From: Centipeda periodontii DSM 2778
GTDB lineage: Bacteria; Bacillota; Negativicutes; Selenomonadales; Selenomonadaceae
Length of the DNA: 48,786 bases
Reading direction: 5' to 3'
Assembly (NCBI RefSeq): GCF_000213975.1
Contig: NZ_GL892076.1
Span: forward strand, 2,217,144-2,265,929
Shown here: piece after piece, positions 17,083 to 29,875 of the stretch
How the letters are laid out: every line of letters begins with the position of its first letter
How positions within the stretch are numbered: position 1 is the stretch's first letter
The notes under the pieces: generated by a model
What the model saw: only the letters and a program-made list of their open reading frames with translations
The model's database searches: none
Told to the model about the DNA's origin: nothing
Made by a program: the position numbers and the translations under genes

Positions 17083-18470
17083 CCGTCTATCGTCTCCTTC
17101 ACACATGTAATGTCCAAAACATCCGTACTGGACTCTGTGACGGGGGCAATTATGCTTCGCCGCCCACCCGCAATCCAAAAAATCTCATGCGTATCCGCAA
17201 GGGCAATCAACGGAAGAACATCCCTCTGCTCCTGCGGGATCTTATCATCGATCAGGATGTTCTTGAGTTTCTTGCGCCCAAAGGGAAGCCGGATATAGTC
17301 TCCCGTCCGCCGCGTCCGCAGCACAAGCGGCGGAAGACCGTCGAGATCGGCATAGACCGCCTCTCGCACCTTCATCCTATGCCAATCGTCCGCAGTCATA
17401 TGGGTCAGACGTCTGAAACGAAACTCGATTCCCCGAAAATTCATTATAGCATATTCGCGGATGAAAGGAAGCAAAATTTCTCCTTTTTCCACGATAGGCT
17501 TTACCGATGGTGCATGGTGGAGAGTCAGGACGCCATAGCGCACACGCGCCTGCCAGCCATGCGGCATTTCACAGACGCGCGCGCCCTTCGCAGCGAGGAG
17601 AGCGCGCATGCGCTCCTCGTGAAGATAGGAGAAATCCTGTGTCGTCCCCGTCTTCTGTGCCCAAAAAAGGCGCAGAACGCGCCGCTGCATCGCGGGGTGC
17701 ATCGCACGAACCGCCACCACGGAAAGACCTTCGGGACACATGGCGTGCTGAAACGTTTCTGCAGCAACCCCCGCAAGGAAATCATCTTCCTCACCGGCAA
17801 GGGTGCCAAGACGCGTCAGAGCCTCTTGAACCGCAGGGTTATAGACGCGTGCAAGTTCCGGCAAAAGTTCGTGACGAATGCGGTTGCGGCGTGCGTCCAT
17901 GCAGTCGTTTGTCGCATCGTATCGAGGTTTAAGCCCACACTCATCTGCATACGTCTCAATCGCCGCGCGCGTAACCGTGAGAAACGGCCGCAAATGCAGT
18001 CCATCCCATTCCTGCATTGCCGCGAGTCCCGCCGGTCCCGTTCCGCGCAAGATGCGCAGGAGGATTGTCTCCGCGAGATCGTCTGCATGGTGCGCGAGCA
18101 CAACAGCATCACAGCCCCGTTCATCCCGTATGCGATGGAAAAAGTCATAGCGACAGATCCGCGCAGCCGTCTCGATCGAGAGTCGATGCGTACGCGCATA
18201 GGCGGGCACATCGCCCGTGCCGAGAATGAAGGGGATCTTCCGCACCGTGCAGAACCGCTCCACAAAGCACGCATCCGCAAGCGAATCCGCGCCGCGAATC
18301 CCATGCTCATAGTGGACGCAGATGAGCCTCGCCCCGCCCGCGCTCCGCAAGAGATCCAAAACGTATAGCAGCGCGAGTGAATCTGTGCCGCCGGAGCATG
18401 CAGCGAGGAGCGTGCGCTGTGGGCTGAAAAGATCATGCGCGCGTAAAACGCGCTCCACCTGTTTTTGCAA
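17079..18470 (-). CDS. tilS: tRNA(Ile)-lysidine synthase
   Basis: 463 residues. It modifies C34 of the AUA-decoding tRNA-Ile to lysidine and is essential. The N-type ATP pyrophosphatase motif SGGTDS is at 26-31, followed by LAHHADDLAETILLRILRG and a C-terminal TilS domain with RTRRTGDYIRLPFGRKKLKN. I place the start at TTG 18470, six nt after AGGAG. A GTG further upstream (18497) lies inside the terminator hairpin that precedes the gene, so it is unlikely. The terminator right before the ribosome site implies readthrough, or a promoter I cannot see. Confidence 0.93.
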   Translation of the reverse strand: MQKQVERVLRAHDLFSPQRTLLAACSGGTDSLALLYVLDLLRSAGGARLICVHYEHGIRGADSLADACFVERFCTVRKIPFILGTGDVPAYARTHRLSIETAARICRYDFFHRIRDERGCDAVVLAHHADDLAETILLRILRGTGPAGLAAMQEWDGLHLRPFLTVTRAAIETYADECGLKPRYDATNDCMDARRNRIRHELLPELARVYNPAVQEALTRLGTLAGEEDDFLAGVAAETFQHAMCPEGLSVVAVRAMHPAMQRRVLRLFWAQKTGTTQDFSYLHEERMRALLAAKGARVCEMPHGWQARVRYGVLTLHHAPSVKPIVEKGEILLPFIREYAIMNFRGIEFRFRRLTHMTADDWHRMKVREAVYADLDGLPPLVLRTRRTGDYIRLPFGRKKLKNILIDDKIPQEQRDVLPLIALADTHEIFWIAGGRRSIIAPVTESSTDVLDITCVKETIDG

Positions 18471-18485
18471 AATATGCTCCTGATA

Positions 18486-18519
18486 GAAAAAGGGCACTCC
18501 GAATGGAGTGCCCTTTTTC
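18486..18519 (-). terminator. Intrinsic terminator between yabR and tilS
   Basis: Perfect 9-bp stem GGGCACTCC/GGAGTGCCC with an ATTC-type tetraloop, flanked by A-runs and T-runs on both sides so it could work in either direction. Its T-run on the minus strand ends 17 nt before the tilS start. Confidence 0.9.
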
Positions 18520-18588
18520 TTCTCTATGATGCGCGCTCTGCCACGAGGCAGACAACGCCGTCATCTCTACATCAGCACTTCCCTGTGA

Positions 18589-19038
18589 TCAGCCGCGACG
18601 CGAGCCTCGACCGCCGCGCTTGGAGTCCGTCTTGCGGCGCAAATCGGTCAAGCGTTCATCACTGTCCTTCAGGAAGCGTGACAATTTATCCTCGAAGGAG
18701 GGAGAGCCGATCTGTCGCGTGGCAGCCGTGCGGCGCATATCACGCGGGGGGCGCGGCGGACGTACAGGAGCCGCTGCAGCCGACTGTGCGGGTGCTGCCG
18801 GCTTATCCTGAAGTGCCTTGATGGAAAGACCGATCTTGCCGCGGTCATCCACGGTGAGCACCTTGACCTTGACTGAATCACGCTCTTTAAGGAAGTCGTG
18901 CACATCGTTCACATAGACATCGGCAACCTCTGAGATGTGGATGAGTCCCGTCTTTCCCTCGGGGAGCTCGACAAAAGCGCCAAAATTGGTGATGCCCGTT
19001 ACGACGCCCTCTACTACACTGCCAACTTCAATGGCCAA
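18589..19038 (-). CDS. yabR: S1-domain RNA-binding protein, YabR/GSP13 type
   Basis: 149 residues from TTG 19038. Residues 1-75 form an S1 RNA-binding domain (GSVVEGVVTGITNFGAFVEL, LIHISEVAD, VKVKVLTVDDRGKIGLSIKA). An Ala/Pro/Arg linker leads to the conserved YabR tail FEDKLSRFLKDSDERL ending in a basic KRGGRGSRRG. It probably binds ribosomes or RNA. A further TTG at 19056 has no ribosome site. A near-perfect promoter lies 59-88 nt upstream. In Bacillus, yabR also lies between divIC and the tilS region. Confidence 0.88.
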   Translation of the reverse strand: MAIEVGSVVEGVVTGITNFGAFVELPEGKTGLIHISEVADVYVNDVHDFLKERDSVKVKVLTVDDRGKIGLSIKALQDKPAAPAQSAAAAPVRPPRPPRDMRRTAATRQIGSPSFEDKLSRFLKDSDERLTDLRRKTDSKRGGRGSRRG

Positions 19039-19096
19039 TACAACTCTTCCCTTCAACTACAAAACATGGGGTCTCCCCCTGTATCATTACCCGCTC

Positions 19097-19126
19097 ATTA
19101 TACAAGGCAAACACATCCGATGTCAA
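19097..19126 (-). promoter_or_regulatory. Consensus promoter of yabR
   Basis: TTGACA (19126-19121), 18-bp spacer and TATAAT (19102-19097) on the minus strand; both hexamers match the consensus exactly. It lies in the gap between divIC and yabR. Confidence 0.88.
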
Positions 19127-19131
19127 GAATT

Positions 19132-19431
19132 TCAATTACTGTTTGCGCGCTTTCCCGGCGCATAGGGCAGCTCGCCCACGCCCGTCATCCCGAGCTCCTC
19201 GCGCGCCAATTTTTCAATATAGGGAAGTTCATCCAGACGATCTTTCTCCGCGCGCAGACGATCGTTCTCCGCGCGTGCCGACATAAGTCTCTGCGTCGCA
19301 AGTACCTGATCCTCGTGAACATGGGAGAGGTAAAGCCCCTGCGATACGATTATCGAACCAAAATAGCCCAAAATGATCAAAAGGGTGATGACAAACCATC
19401 GTGGTCTCCTAGGGGTTCTTCTCTGAGCCAC
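19132..19431 (-). CDS. divIC: Septum formation initiator, DivIC/FtsB family
   Basis: 99-residue bitopic membrane protein of the divisome. A basic N-terminus (RRTPRRPRW) and one transmembrane helix (about 12-32) precede a coiled coil (about 38-75, heptad-like ARAENDRLRAEKDRLDEL) and the conserved EKLAREELGM motif. It bridges FtsL and FtsQ/DivIB. The start is GTG at 19431 with a GGGGAG site, 23 nt inside the preceding glycosyltransferase gene. Its position before yabR matches Bacillus. Confidence 0.9.
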   Translation of the reverse strand: MAQRRTPRRPRWFVITLLIILGYFGSIIVSQGLYLSHVHEDQVLATQRLMSARAENDRLRAEKDRLDELPYIEKLAREELGMTGVGELPYAPGKRANSN

Positions 19432-20566
19432 TTCGCTCCCCTCTCTTTCTTGTCAGCATCTCAACAAGCATCTCAGCCACGTGCTGTGCTGCCTCCTCGC
19501 ATGCACAATCACGCGCCGCTTTACGCATCTGTGAGATTCTGTGATCCAAGATCTCCTTCACCGCAGGAGCCATCTGCTCCCCCGGGTGGAGCCATACCGC
19601 TGCACCGCATCGTGTCGCATAGATGGCATTCTCCGTCTCAGGTCCGGGGATAGGATCGTGCAGGAGGAGCGGCAGCCCCGCGGCAAACGCTTCGCTGATC
19701 GTAAGAGCCCCCGGTTTTGTGATGAGGAGATCTGCCGCCCGCATGAGCACAGACACCTCATGCGTATAGGCAAAGACACGGATGACATGCCGCGATGTGC
19801 GTGCCACACCGCGCGCATGTGCCGCAAGTGCCGCATTATGTCCCGCTACAACGAGGATGGAAAGTCGCCGCTCCACCGCCTCAAGAGCGGTGAGCGTAAT
19901 GTCCATCCCCCCAAGCCCAAGACCACCTCCCATGAGGAGAAGTGTCGGCAGATCCTCCGTCAGACCGACACGCATCTGCGCCTCGCTCCGCGCCAATGCG
20001 TAGTCGGCAGGAGCAATCGGGATCCCCGTCGCGTGCACCATACGAACATCAAAGCCGCGCTCTGCCATCCCCGCTGCCATCGACTCAGTCGCAACAAAGT
20101 ACGTATCTACATTGCGCGTAAGCCAAATTTCATGCAGAGCATAATCCGTCAGGAGCGCAGCAAGAGCAAACGACTCTCCGTTCCGCGCACGCCAGAGCGC
20201 TGCCGCCCCCTCGGGAAAGGGGTGTGTCGCAACAATCAGATCCGGCTCGTAGTCCCGTATGAGTCGCCCCACAGCACACACCATTACCCACGCGAAAGCA
20301 TTGCGCACAATACCGCCGCTCGTATTCTTTCCTGCAACGCGGAAAAACACATCGTAAAGATCGGGCACGAAACGCAGCATCGTGAGATAGATGCGTTTCA
20401 TGAGATAGTGAATGACGGAAACTTCACGTGTCATGAAGTCGACGACATCCACCTGCATGTCTTTCGCATGCGGATGTGCGGTGAGGGCGGCGCAAATTGC
20501 TTCCGCTGCTCGCGTATGTCCGGAGCCAATGGAGGCTGTCAGAATGAGAATACGGGCACGTTTCAT
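19409..20566 (-). CDS. Glycosyltransferase, MGDG-synthase/UgtP family
   Basis: 385 residues from ATG 20566 (GAGGAGG site). N-terminal MGDG-synthase-like domain with ILILTASIGSGHTRAAEAI, then a GT28-type C-terminal domain with MGGGLGLGGMD and KPGALTISEAFAAGLPLL. Enzymes of this family transfer glucose or galactose from a UDP-sugar to diacylglycerol at the membrane face. The acceptor cannot be read, so glycolipid synthesis is likely but not certain. It sits where Bacillus has sporulation genes in this block. Confidence 0.82.
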   Translation of the reverse strand: MKRARILILTASIGSGHTRAAEAICAALTAHPHAKDMQVDVVDFMTREVSVIHYLMKRIYLTMLRFVPDLYDVFFRVAGKNTSGGIVRNAFAWVMVCAVGRLIRDYEPDLIVATHPFPEGAAALWRARNGESFALAALLTDYALHEIWLTRNVDTYFVATESMAAGMAERGFDVRMVHATGIPIAPADYALARSEAQMRVGLTEDLPTLLLMGGGLGLGGMDITLTALEAVERRLSILVVAGHNAALAAHARGVARTSRHVIRVFAYTHEVSVLMRAADLLITKPGALTISEAFAAGLPLLLHDPIPGPETENAIYATRCGAAVWLHPGEQMAPAVKEILDHRISQMRKAARDCACEEAAQHVAEMLVEMLTRKRGERSGSEKNP

Positions 20567-20593
20567 GCACAACCTCCTCGCATAACCATGACT

Positions 20594-20622
20594 ATTCTAT
20601 CACAATTTTCAGCAACAAACAA
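20594..20622 (-). promoter_or_regulatory. Putative promoter of the glycosyltransferase-divIC unit
   Basis: TTGTTT (20622-20617), 17-bp spacer, TAGAAT (20599-20594), with a TGA just before the -10 giving an extended -10. It lies right after the SDR stop and 27 nt before the glycosyltransferase start. Confidence 0.6.
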
Positions 20623-20628
20623 AAGTTT

Positions 20629-21411
20629 TTACGCCGTCAGTCCACCGTCAACGCAATAGATGCTCCCTGTCACCCACGCCGCCGCAGGAGAGGCGAGAAA
20701 AGCGATCACATGCGCGACCTCCTCCGCCGTGCCGATTCGCCCCAGCGGATAGTGTGCCGCCATCTCACGTAGCTGGTCTTCACGAGGCAGATGCGGGGAG
20801 AACTGTCGCTCCGTGAGCGGCGTCAGGATATCCGCAGGAGCAACGGCATTCACGCGTACGCCGTCCCGTGACAAATCAAGGGCAAGCGAGTGTGTAAAGG
20901 CAATGACTGCCCCCTTGGTCGCCGCATATGCTGCACAGAAATAATTGCCGTGCAGCCCCGCATCTGAGGCGACATTCACAATATTCCCGCGTGTTTTCCG
21001 TAAATATGGCAGCGCAGCCTGCGTCAGATGAAACGTCCCCTTGACATTGGTCGCGATCAATTCCTCGAGCATGTCTTCCGTGAGATCATCCAACGCGCCC
21101 TCCGCATAGATGCCCGCGGAGTTGAGGAGAATATCCACGCCGCCGAACGCGCGCGCACATTCCTCCACAGCGCACGCGCAGTCTACACGTACGCGCACAT
21201 CTCCTGCGATATAGCGGGCATTCTCCCCTCCCGAGAGTGTATGGATGGCAGCCTGCCCACGCGCCTCATCGCGCCCCATAAGAGCGACCTGCGCACCCCC
21301 CGTGCAAAAAATCTTGGCGGCAGCAAATCCGATCCCCGATGTTCCACCCGAGATCAAGACGGTTTTCCCCGCAAAGGCATCGCCAACGAAAATGGTCTTT
21401 TCCATATCCAT
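20629..21411 (-). CDS. Short-chain dehydrogenase/reductase, FabG-like
   Basis: 260-residue Rossmann-fold oxidoreductase. The NAD(P)-binding motif SGGTSGIG is at 21-28; NSAG, the catalytic serine in VASD and the YAATK Tyr/Lys pair follow in the classical SDR order, ending with VTGSIYCVDGG. Its substrate is not evident. It lies 14 nt after the HU terminator with no clear ribosome site and no room for a promoter, so expression may depend on readthrough. Two in-frame ATGs (21411 and 21405) are possible starts. It is not part of the block in Bacillus and may be an insertion. Confidence 0.88.
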   Translation of the reverse strand: MDMEKTIFVGDAFAGKTVLISGGTSGIGFAAAKIFCTGGAQVALMGRDEARGQAAIHTLSGGENARYIAGDVRVRVDCACAVEECARAFGGVDILLNSAGIYAEGALDDLTEDMLEELIATNVKGTFHLTQAALPYLRKTRGNIVNVASDAGLHGNYFCAAYAATKGAVIAFTHSLALDLSRDGVRVNAVAPADILTPLTERQFSPHLPREDQLREMAAHYPLGRIGTAEEVAHVIAFLASPAAAWVTGSIYCVDGGLTA

Positions 21412-21424
21412 CCCACAATGCGAA

Positions 21425-21455
21425 CAAAAAACCGGACCCCCATTGGAAGTCCGGT
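21425..21455 (-). terminator. Intrinsic terminator downstream of HU
   Basis: Minus-strand stem ACCGGAC/GTCCGGT with an 11-nt loop, followed by six T. It lies on the far side of MITE copy 2 from the HU stop codon. Without the element it would start about 22 nt after the HU gene. Confidence 0.85.
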
Positions 21456-21479
21456 CTCACGTTCAAGAGAATCCTCTTA

Positions 21480-21641
21480 GGGAATCACTGATAAAATGAA
21501 GTCCGCCAGATTGGCGTAGATTTTTTCGTCCGAACGAGGAGGCAAACCGGACGCAGAGTGGTGCTCTGCGGAGGATTTGCCGACGCAGTGCGGGCAAAAA
21601 AGATGCGCTAAGATGGCGGTGCTGAATTTATCGGTACTTCC
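21480..21641. mobile_element. MITE-like foldback element, copy 2
   Basis: 162 bp. Left end GGGAATCACTGATAAA, right end TTTATCGGTACTTCC. It is flanked by TTA on the left (21477-21479) and TTA on the right (21642-21644). The right TTA is the HU stop codon read on the minus strand (TAA). Interior arms TTGGCGTAGATTTTTT and AAAAAAGATGCGCTAA pair imperfectly, as do GCAAACC and GGATTTGC and CGCAGAG/CTCTGCG, so the whole element folds into one long hairpin. Confidence 0.88.
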
Positions 21642-21914
21642 TTAGTTCACAGAATCCTTCAGAGCTTTGCCAGCCTTGAACACGGGCGTCTTCGAAGCCG
21701 GAATATCGATCTCCTCGCCCGACTGCGGATTGCGTCCCTTGCGTGCCTTACGATCCTTCACCTCGAAGGTGCCGAAACCGATCAGTTGAATTCTGTCACC
21801 CTCGGAAAGTGCGCTCTTAATTGCCTCAAAAACGGCATTGACCGCCTTTTCTGCATCCTTCTTTGTCAGACTTGCCTGCTCTGCTACGTTTGCGACCAAT
21901 TCCTGCTTGTTCAA
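21642..21914 (-). CDS. hup: HU-family DNA-binding protein
   Basis: 90 residues, the normal HU length, beginning [13 protein letters not shown] from a TTG at 21914 with an AAGGAGG site 8 nt upstream. The conserved [19 protein letters not shown] beta-arm region and the [16 protein letters not shown] tail are intact. It bends and compacts DNA. A longer in-frame start would not match any HU. The stop codon TAA is directly abutted by MITE copy 2. HU downstream of a YabN/MazG-type gene is typical of Clostridia. Confidence 0.96.
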   Translation of the reverse strand: MNKQELVANVAEQASLTKKDAEKAVNAVFEAIKSALSEGDRIQLIGFGTFEVKDRKARKGRNPQSGEEIDIPASKTPVFKAGKALKDSVN

Positions 21915-21981
21915 AGTAGCATCCTCCTTTAAGATATGATCCATTTCCTCAGCGACCACAGGTGTCGCACTGTCATGAGAG

Positions 21982-22010
21982 AATTTAACAGAATTACCTA
22001 GAAAAATCAA
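21982..22010 (-). promoter_or_regulatory. Putative promoter of the HU gene
   Basis: TTGATT (22010-22005), 17-bp spacer, TAAATT (21987-21982) with a TGT just before the -10 (extended -10). The -35 abuts the tail of the upstream terminator, leaving a leader of about 65 nt. Confidence 0.65.
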
Positions 22011-22039
22011 GGGGAAAAACAAAAAAAACGTTTTTCCCC
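22002..22039 (-). terminator. Intrinsic terminator of the YabN-type methylase gene
   Basis: Minus-strand stem GGGGAAAAAC/GTTTTTCCCC with a T-rich loop, followed by TTGATTTTTC. It starts 15 nt after the methylase stop codon. Confidence 0.75.
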
Positions 22040-22054
22040 CCTAAAAATATGAAT

Positions 22055-22753
22055 TTATTCGTTGTTTTCCCAAAAAACAGGAACGTACGGGATGAAAAGC
22101 GTGGTCAAATGGTCGATATCATCCTGCCAATCGAGCTCAAAAAGAGGTATCCGCTCGACCCTCTGATCGGGAAGCGCAAGATGATGCAGATAGATGACCT
22201 CCTGTGTATCAGGGAAATGCTCCATCAGGAGGATCTTCAGATCCGATGCAAGCTCACGTGAATAGAGCTGCGTAATGATCAGATCCTGTGCCGGCGGTGC
22301 GGCAACGGCATCCTCGTTCAGCGCATCTATGATCGAAAGGCCGTTCACGGGATCGAGGCTGAGTGCCGCGAAGAGCGGATCCAAAAAACTCATCGCAGGC
22401 AGGATCTCGATGGGCTGCCCCTTCTCCATCGTCCGCGTGCGCAGGAGCTGTACCGTGCGCTCAGCGACAAACGGACTGCCCGGAACGAGATAGAGCACAT
22501 CGTTTGCCTGCACGCGTTCCATCAAATCATTCGTAATTGCTTCATAGAGTTCTTCAAAATCCTCGGCATCCTCGTAAAAATCATCGTAGGTTTCATACGT
22601 AATCCCCGCCGCATCCAGCGCCGCCACCGTCGGGTGGATGCGCGTGCGCAGAAAGATATGTTCTGCCGCCTCGATGCGCGCCCACGTTTCACGCGTGATC
22701 AGCCCCGCATCACCGGGACCAAGCCCCGCCACGGTCAATTTGTATTCTGCCAT
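22055..22753 (-). CDS. YabN-type SAM-dependent methylase domain, MazG domain absent
   Basis: 232 residues from ATG 22753. It matches the tetrapyrrole-methylase-like half of YabN: LTVAGLGPGDAGLITRETW, then FLRTRIHPTV, YLVPGSPFVAERTVQLL and DLIITQLYSRELASDLKILL. In Bacillus YabN this half is fused to a C-terminal MazG nucleoside-triphosphate pyrophosphohydrolase. Here the frame stops after FWENNE, and a terminator and the HU promoter follow, so there is no MazG domain. It follows mfd by four nt. Function of the lone domain is unknown. Confidence 0.85.
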   Translation of the reverse strand: MAEYKLTVAGLGPGDAGLITRETWARIEAAEHIFLRTRIHPTVAALDAAGITYETYDDFYEDAEDFEELYEAITNDLMERVQANDVLYLVPGSPFVAERTVQLLRTRTMEKGQPIEILPAMSFLDPLFAALSLDPVNGLSIIDALNEDAVAAPPAQDLIITQLYSRELASDLKILLMEHFPDTQEVIYLHHLALPDQRVERIPLFELDWQDDIDHLTTLFIPYVPVFWENNE

Positions 22754-22757
22754 TCTT

Positions 22758-27667
<4,910 letters not shown>

Positions 27668-27672
27668 CTAAA

Positions 27673-28002
27673 TCAGTTCTGAATACTCTCGAGCTTCTTC
27701 TTGCGCGTTGTTTCCTTCGTGACGGCAGCCTTTGTCGTCCCCGCAGACGAGCGAGATGAGGAGCGTTTGACCTCAGGGGGAACCCACTCGGTCAGCCCCC
27801 ATTTGCTCTCTCCCTCATAGTGGAAGCGGCTGTCCATATTCATCATCGTGTAGATCTCGGAGATCGCCATCGCAAGCGACTGCACCGGCTTGTGCGTTGA
27901 TTCGATAACCTCGATGATGAGATCCTTGTAGTGTATCGGCTCCCCCTTCTGCGAAAGAATGTGATAGGCGGTGTCCACTTCCGACATATGTTCAAAATCC
28001 AT
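27673..28002 (-). CDS. rpoE: RNA polymerase delta-like HARE-HTH protein with basic tail
   Basis: 109 residues. The N-terminal HARE-HTH domain (about 7-75: AYHILSQKGEPIHYKDLI ... MNMDSRFHYEGESKWGLTEW) is that of the RNA polymerase delta subunit, and its place before pyrG is the classic rpoE position. Bacillus delta has a long acidic C-terminal region; here residues 76-109 are instead rich in Lys, Arg, Ser and Thr with almost no acidic residues. The start ATG 28002 has a GAGAGGAG site. MITE copy 3 lies between argS and this gene. Domain call sure; delta function less so. Confidence 0.8.
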   Translation of the reverse strand: MDFEHMSEVDTAYHILSQKGEPIHYKDLIIEVIESTHKPVQSLAMAISEIYTMMNMDSRFHYEGESKWGLTEWVPPEVKRSSSRSSAGTTKAAVTKETTRKKKLESIQN

Positions 28003-28038
28003 AGGTACGCTCCTCTCAGCGAATGCGTTTTTCCTTTA

Positions 28039-28200
28039 GGGAACCACTGATAAAATGAAGTCCGTCAGATTGGCGTAGATTTTTTCGTCCGATTGAGGAG
28101 GCAAACCGGACGCAGAGTGGTGCTCTGTGGAGGATTTGCCGACGAAAAGCGGGCAAAAAAGATGCGCCAAGATGATGGTGCTGAATTTATCAGTGGTTCC
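28039..28200. mobile_element. MITE-like foldback element, copy 3
   Basis: 162 bp, with the best-preserved terminal repeats: GGGAACCACTGATAAA on the left and TTTATCAGTGGTTCC on the right. TTA flanks both sides (28036-28038 and 28201-28203); the right TTA is the argS stop codon (TAA on the minus strand). It is same-length and co-oriented with copy 2 and differs at few positions, so the two copies are probably recent. It places a long RNA hairpin between argS and the delta-like gene. Confidence 0.9.
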
Positions 28201-29859
28201 TTACATCTTCTCCGGTGCCGACACCCCAAGCACGCCGAGGCTGTGACGAATCACGCGTCCCGTCGCCAGCACGAGGGCGAGACGAGCGACGGCAAGTGCC
28301 GGTTCCTGTCCCACAATGCGGCATTTATTGTAAAACGAGTGAAATGCACCCGCCAGTTCATGGCTGTAGCGCGCAATGCGCTGCGGCGCAAACTCCGCCG
28401 CCGCGCGTGCGATCTCCTCGGGATAGGAGGCTATCTTCTTGATGAGCGCGATCTCCGTCTCATCCGTCAGCAGTTCGAGTTCCGCGCCGTCCCGTACGAC
28501 AATGCCCGCCTCATCCGCCTGACGGAAGATGCTCGAAATGCGTGCGTGTGCATACTGAATGTAGTAGACGGGGTTCTCGTTGGACTTCTTCGTCGCCAGG
28601 TCGAGGTCAAAGTCGAGCTGACTGTCCAGCGAGCGCATGAGGAAGAAATAACGGGCCGCGTCGACGCCGACCTCCTCCATCAGCTCGCGCAGGGTGACCG
28701 TCTCACCCGTGCGCTTGCTCAGCTTCACGATCTGCCCGTCGCGGTAGAGGCTCACCATCTGGAGAAGCAACACCGTGAGCTGCTCTGCATCATGCCCAAG
28801 GGCTGCCATCGCCGCCTTGACGCGTGCCACATAACCATGATGATCAGCACCCCAGATGTTGATAAGGCGCCCATAACCACGCCTGTATTTGTCATCATGA
28901 TAGGCAATATCCGCAGCAAGATAGGTCGGCACACCGTTATCGCGAAAGATCACGCGGTCCTTGTCGTCGCCGTAGTCCGTCGAGCGCAACCAGACGGCAC
29001 CGTCCTTTTCGTATGCCGTGCCACGCTGAAGCAGCACATCCACCACACGGCGCACGGCATCCGGATGGAGCGTCCGCTCACTGAACCAACGATCGAATGT
29101 CACGCCGAAATCCGCGAGATCCGCCTCAAGTGCCGCAAGCTTCTCGCGGTAGGCAACATCTTGGAAGAGTTTGATCCGCTCCTCCTCGGGCATAGCGAGA
29201 TATTTATCCCCATCGCGGTCAATGATCCGCTGCGCCGTCTCCACGATGTCTGCGCCGTGGTAGCCATTCTCTGGGAACTCCACCGCCTGTCCGAGGAGTT
29301 CCAGATAGCGTGCATTCACGGATACGGCAAGGAGATTCATCTGATTGCCCGCATCGTTGACATAGTACTCGCTGTCCACGTCATAGCCCGCCGTGCGCAG
29401 GAGTTTCACAAGCGCCGAGCCGACCGCCGCACCACGTCCATGCCCGACATGAAGCGGTCCCGTCGGATTCGCACTGACGTATTCCACCTGGATGCGCGGT
29501 GCCCCATTGGGTGGAAGCGTACCGAATGCCTCACCTGCGGCAAGAACGGCACGCAGGGTATCGGCAATCACAGATTTCCTCAGATAGAGATTGAGAAATC
29601 CGGGACCCGCTACCTCCGCATGATCGAGCCAGTCCCCCATCAGATGCTCTTTGATTGCCGCTGCAATCTTCTGCGGCGACTGACGAAAGACACGCGCCGA
29701 CTGCATGGCGAAATTCGTCGCGAAGTCGCCCAGTTCCTTTTCCGGCGGCTCCTCCAAAAGGACGGCGGGAAGTGTTCCGCCCGCCGGCAGCTGCCCTGTT
29801 GCCACTGCCTCCTCCACGGCACGTATGAGCGCCTGCTCGATCTGCTGTTTGATATCCAA
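28201..29859 (-). CDS. argS: Arginyl-tRNA synthetase
   Basis: 552-residue class I synthetase. The HIGH-type motif is ANPTGPLHVGHGRGAAVG and the C-terminal anticodon-binding domain ends AHARISSIFRQ...HSLGVLGVSAPEKM. The KMSKS position reads IVKLSKRTGETVTLRELMEEVG. The start is TTG at 29859 with AAGGAG about 11 nt upstream. It follows ywiB by 16 nt, as in the Bacillus ywiB/argS/rpoE/pyrG group. Its TAA stop is directly bordered by MITE copy 3. Confidence 0.97.
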   Translation of the reverse strand: MDIKQQIEQALIRAVEEAVATGQLPAGGTLPAVLLEEPPEKELGDFATNFAMQSARVFRQSPQKIAAAIKEHLMGDWLDHAEVAGPGFLNLYLRKSVIADTLRAVLAAGEAFGTLPPNGAPRIQVEYVSANPTGPLHVGHGRGAAVGSALVKLLRTAGYDVDSEYYVNDAGNQMNLLAVSVNARYLELLGQAVEFPENGYHGADIVETAQRIIDRDGDKYLAMPEEERIKLFQDVAYREKLAALEADLADFGVTFDRWFSERTLHPDAVRRVVDVLLQRGTAYEKDGAVWLRSTDYGDDKDRVIFRDNGVPTYLAADIAYHDDKYRRGYGRLINIWGADHHGYVARVKAAMAALGHDAEQLTVLLLQMVSLYRDGQIVKLSKRTGETVTLRELMEEVGVDAARYFFLMRSLDSQLDFDLDLATKKSNENPVYYIQYAHARISSIFRQADEAGIVVRDGAELELLTDETEIALIKKIASYPEEIARAAAEFAPQRIARYSHELAGAFHSFYNKCRIVGQEPALAVARLALVLATGRVIRHSLGVLGVSAPEKM

Positions 29860-29875
29860 CTTCGTTTAATCTCCT

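Noticed and set aside
28039-28200. Short peptide frame (VVLCGGFADE) shared by element copies as a coding product
   Set aside because: The frame is open only in some copies, has no start with a ribosome site, and arises from the conserved hairpin sequence itself.
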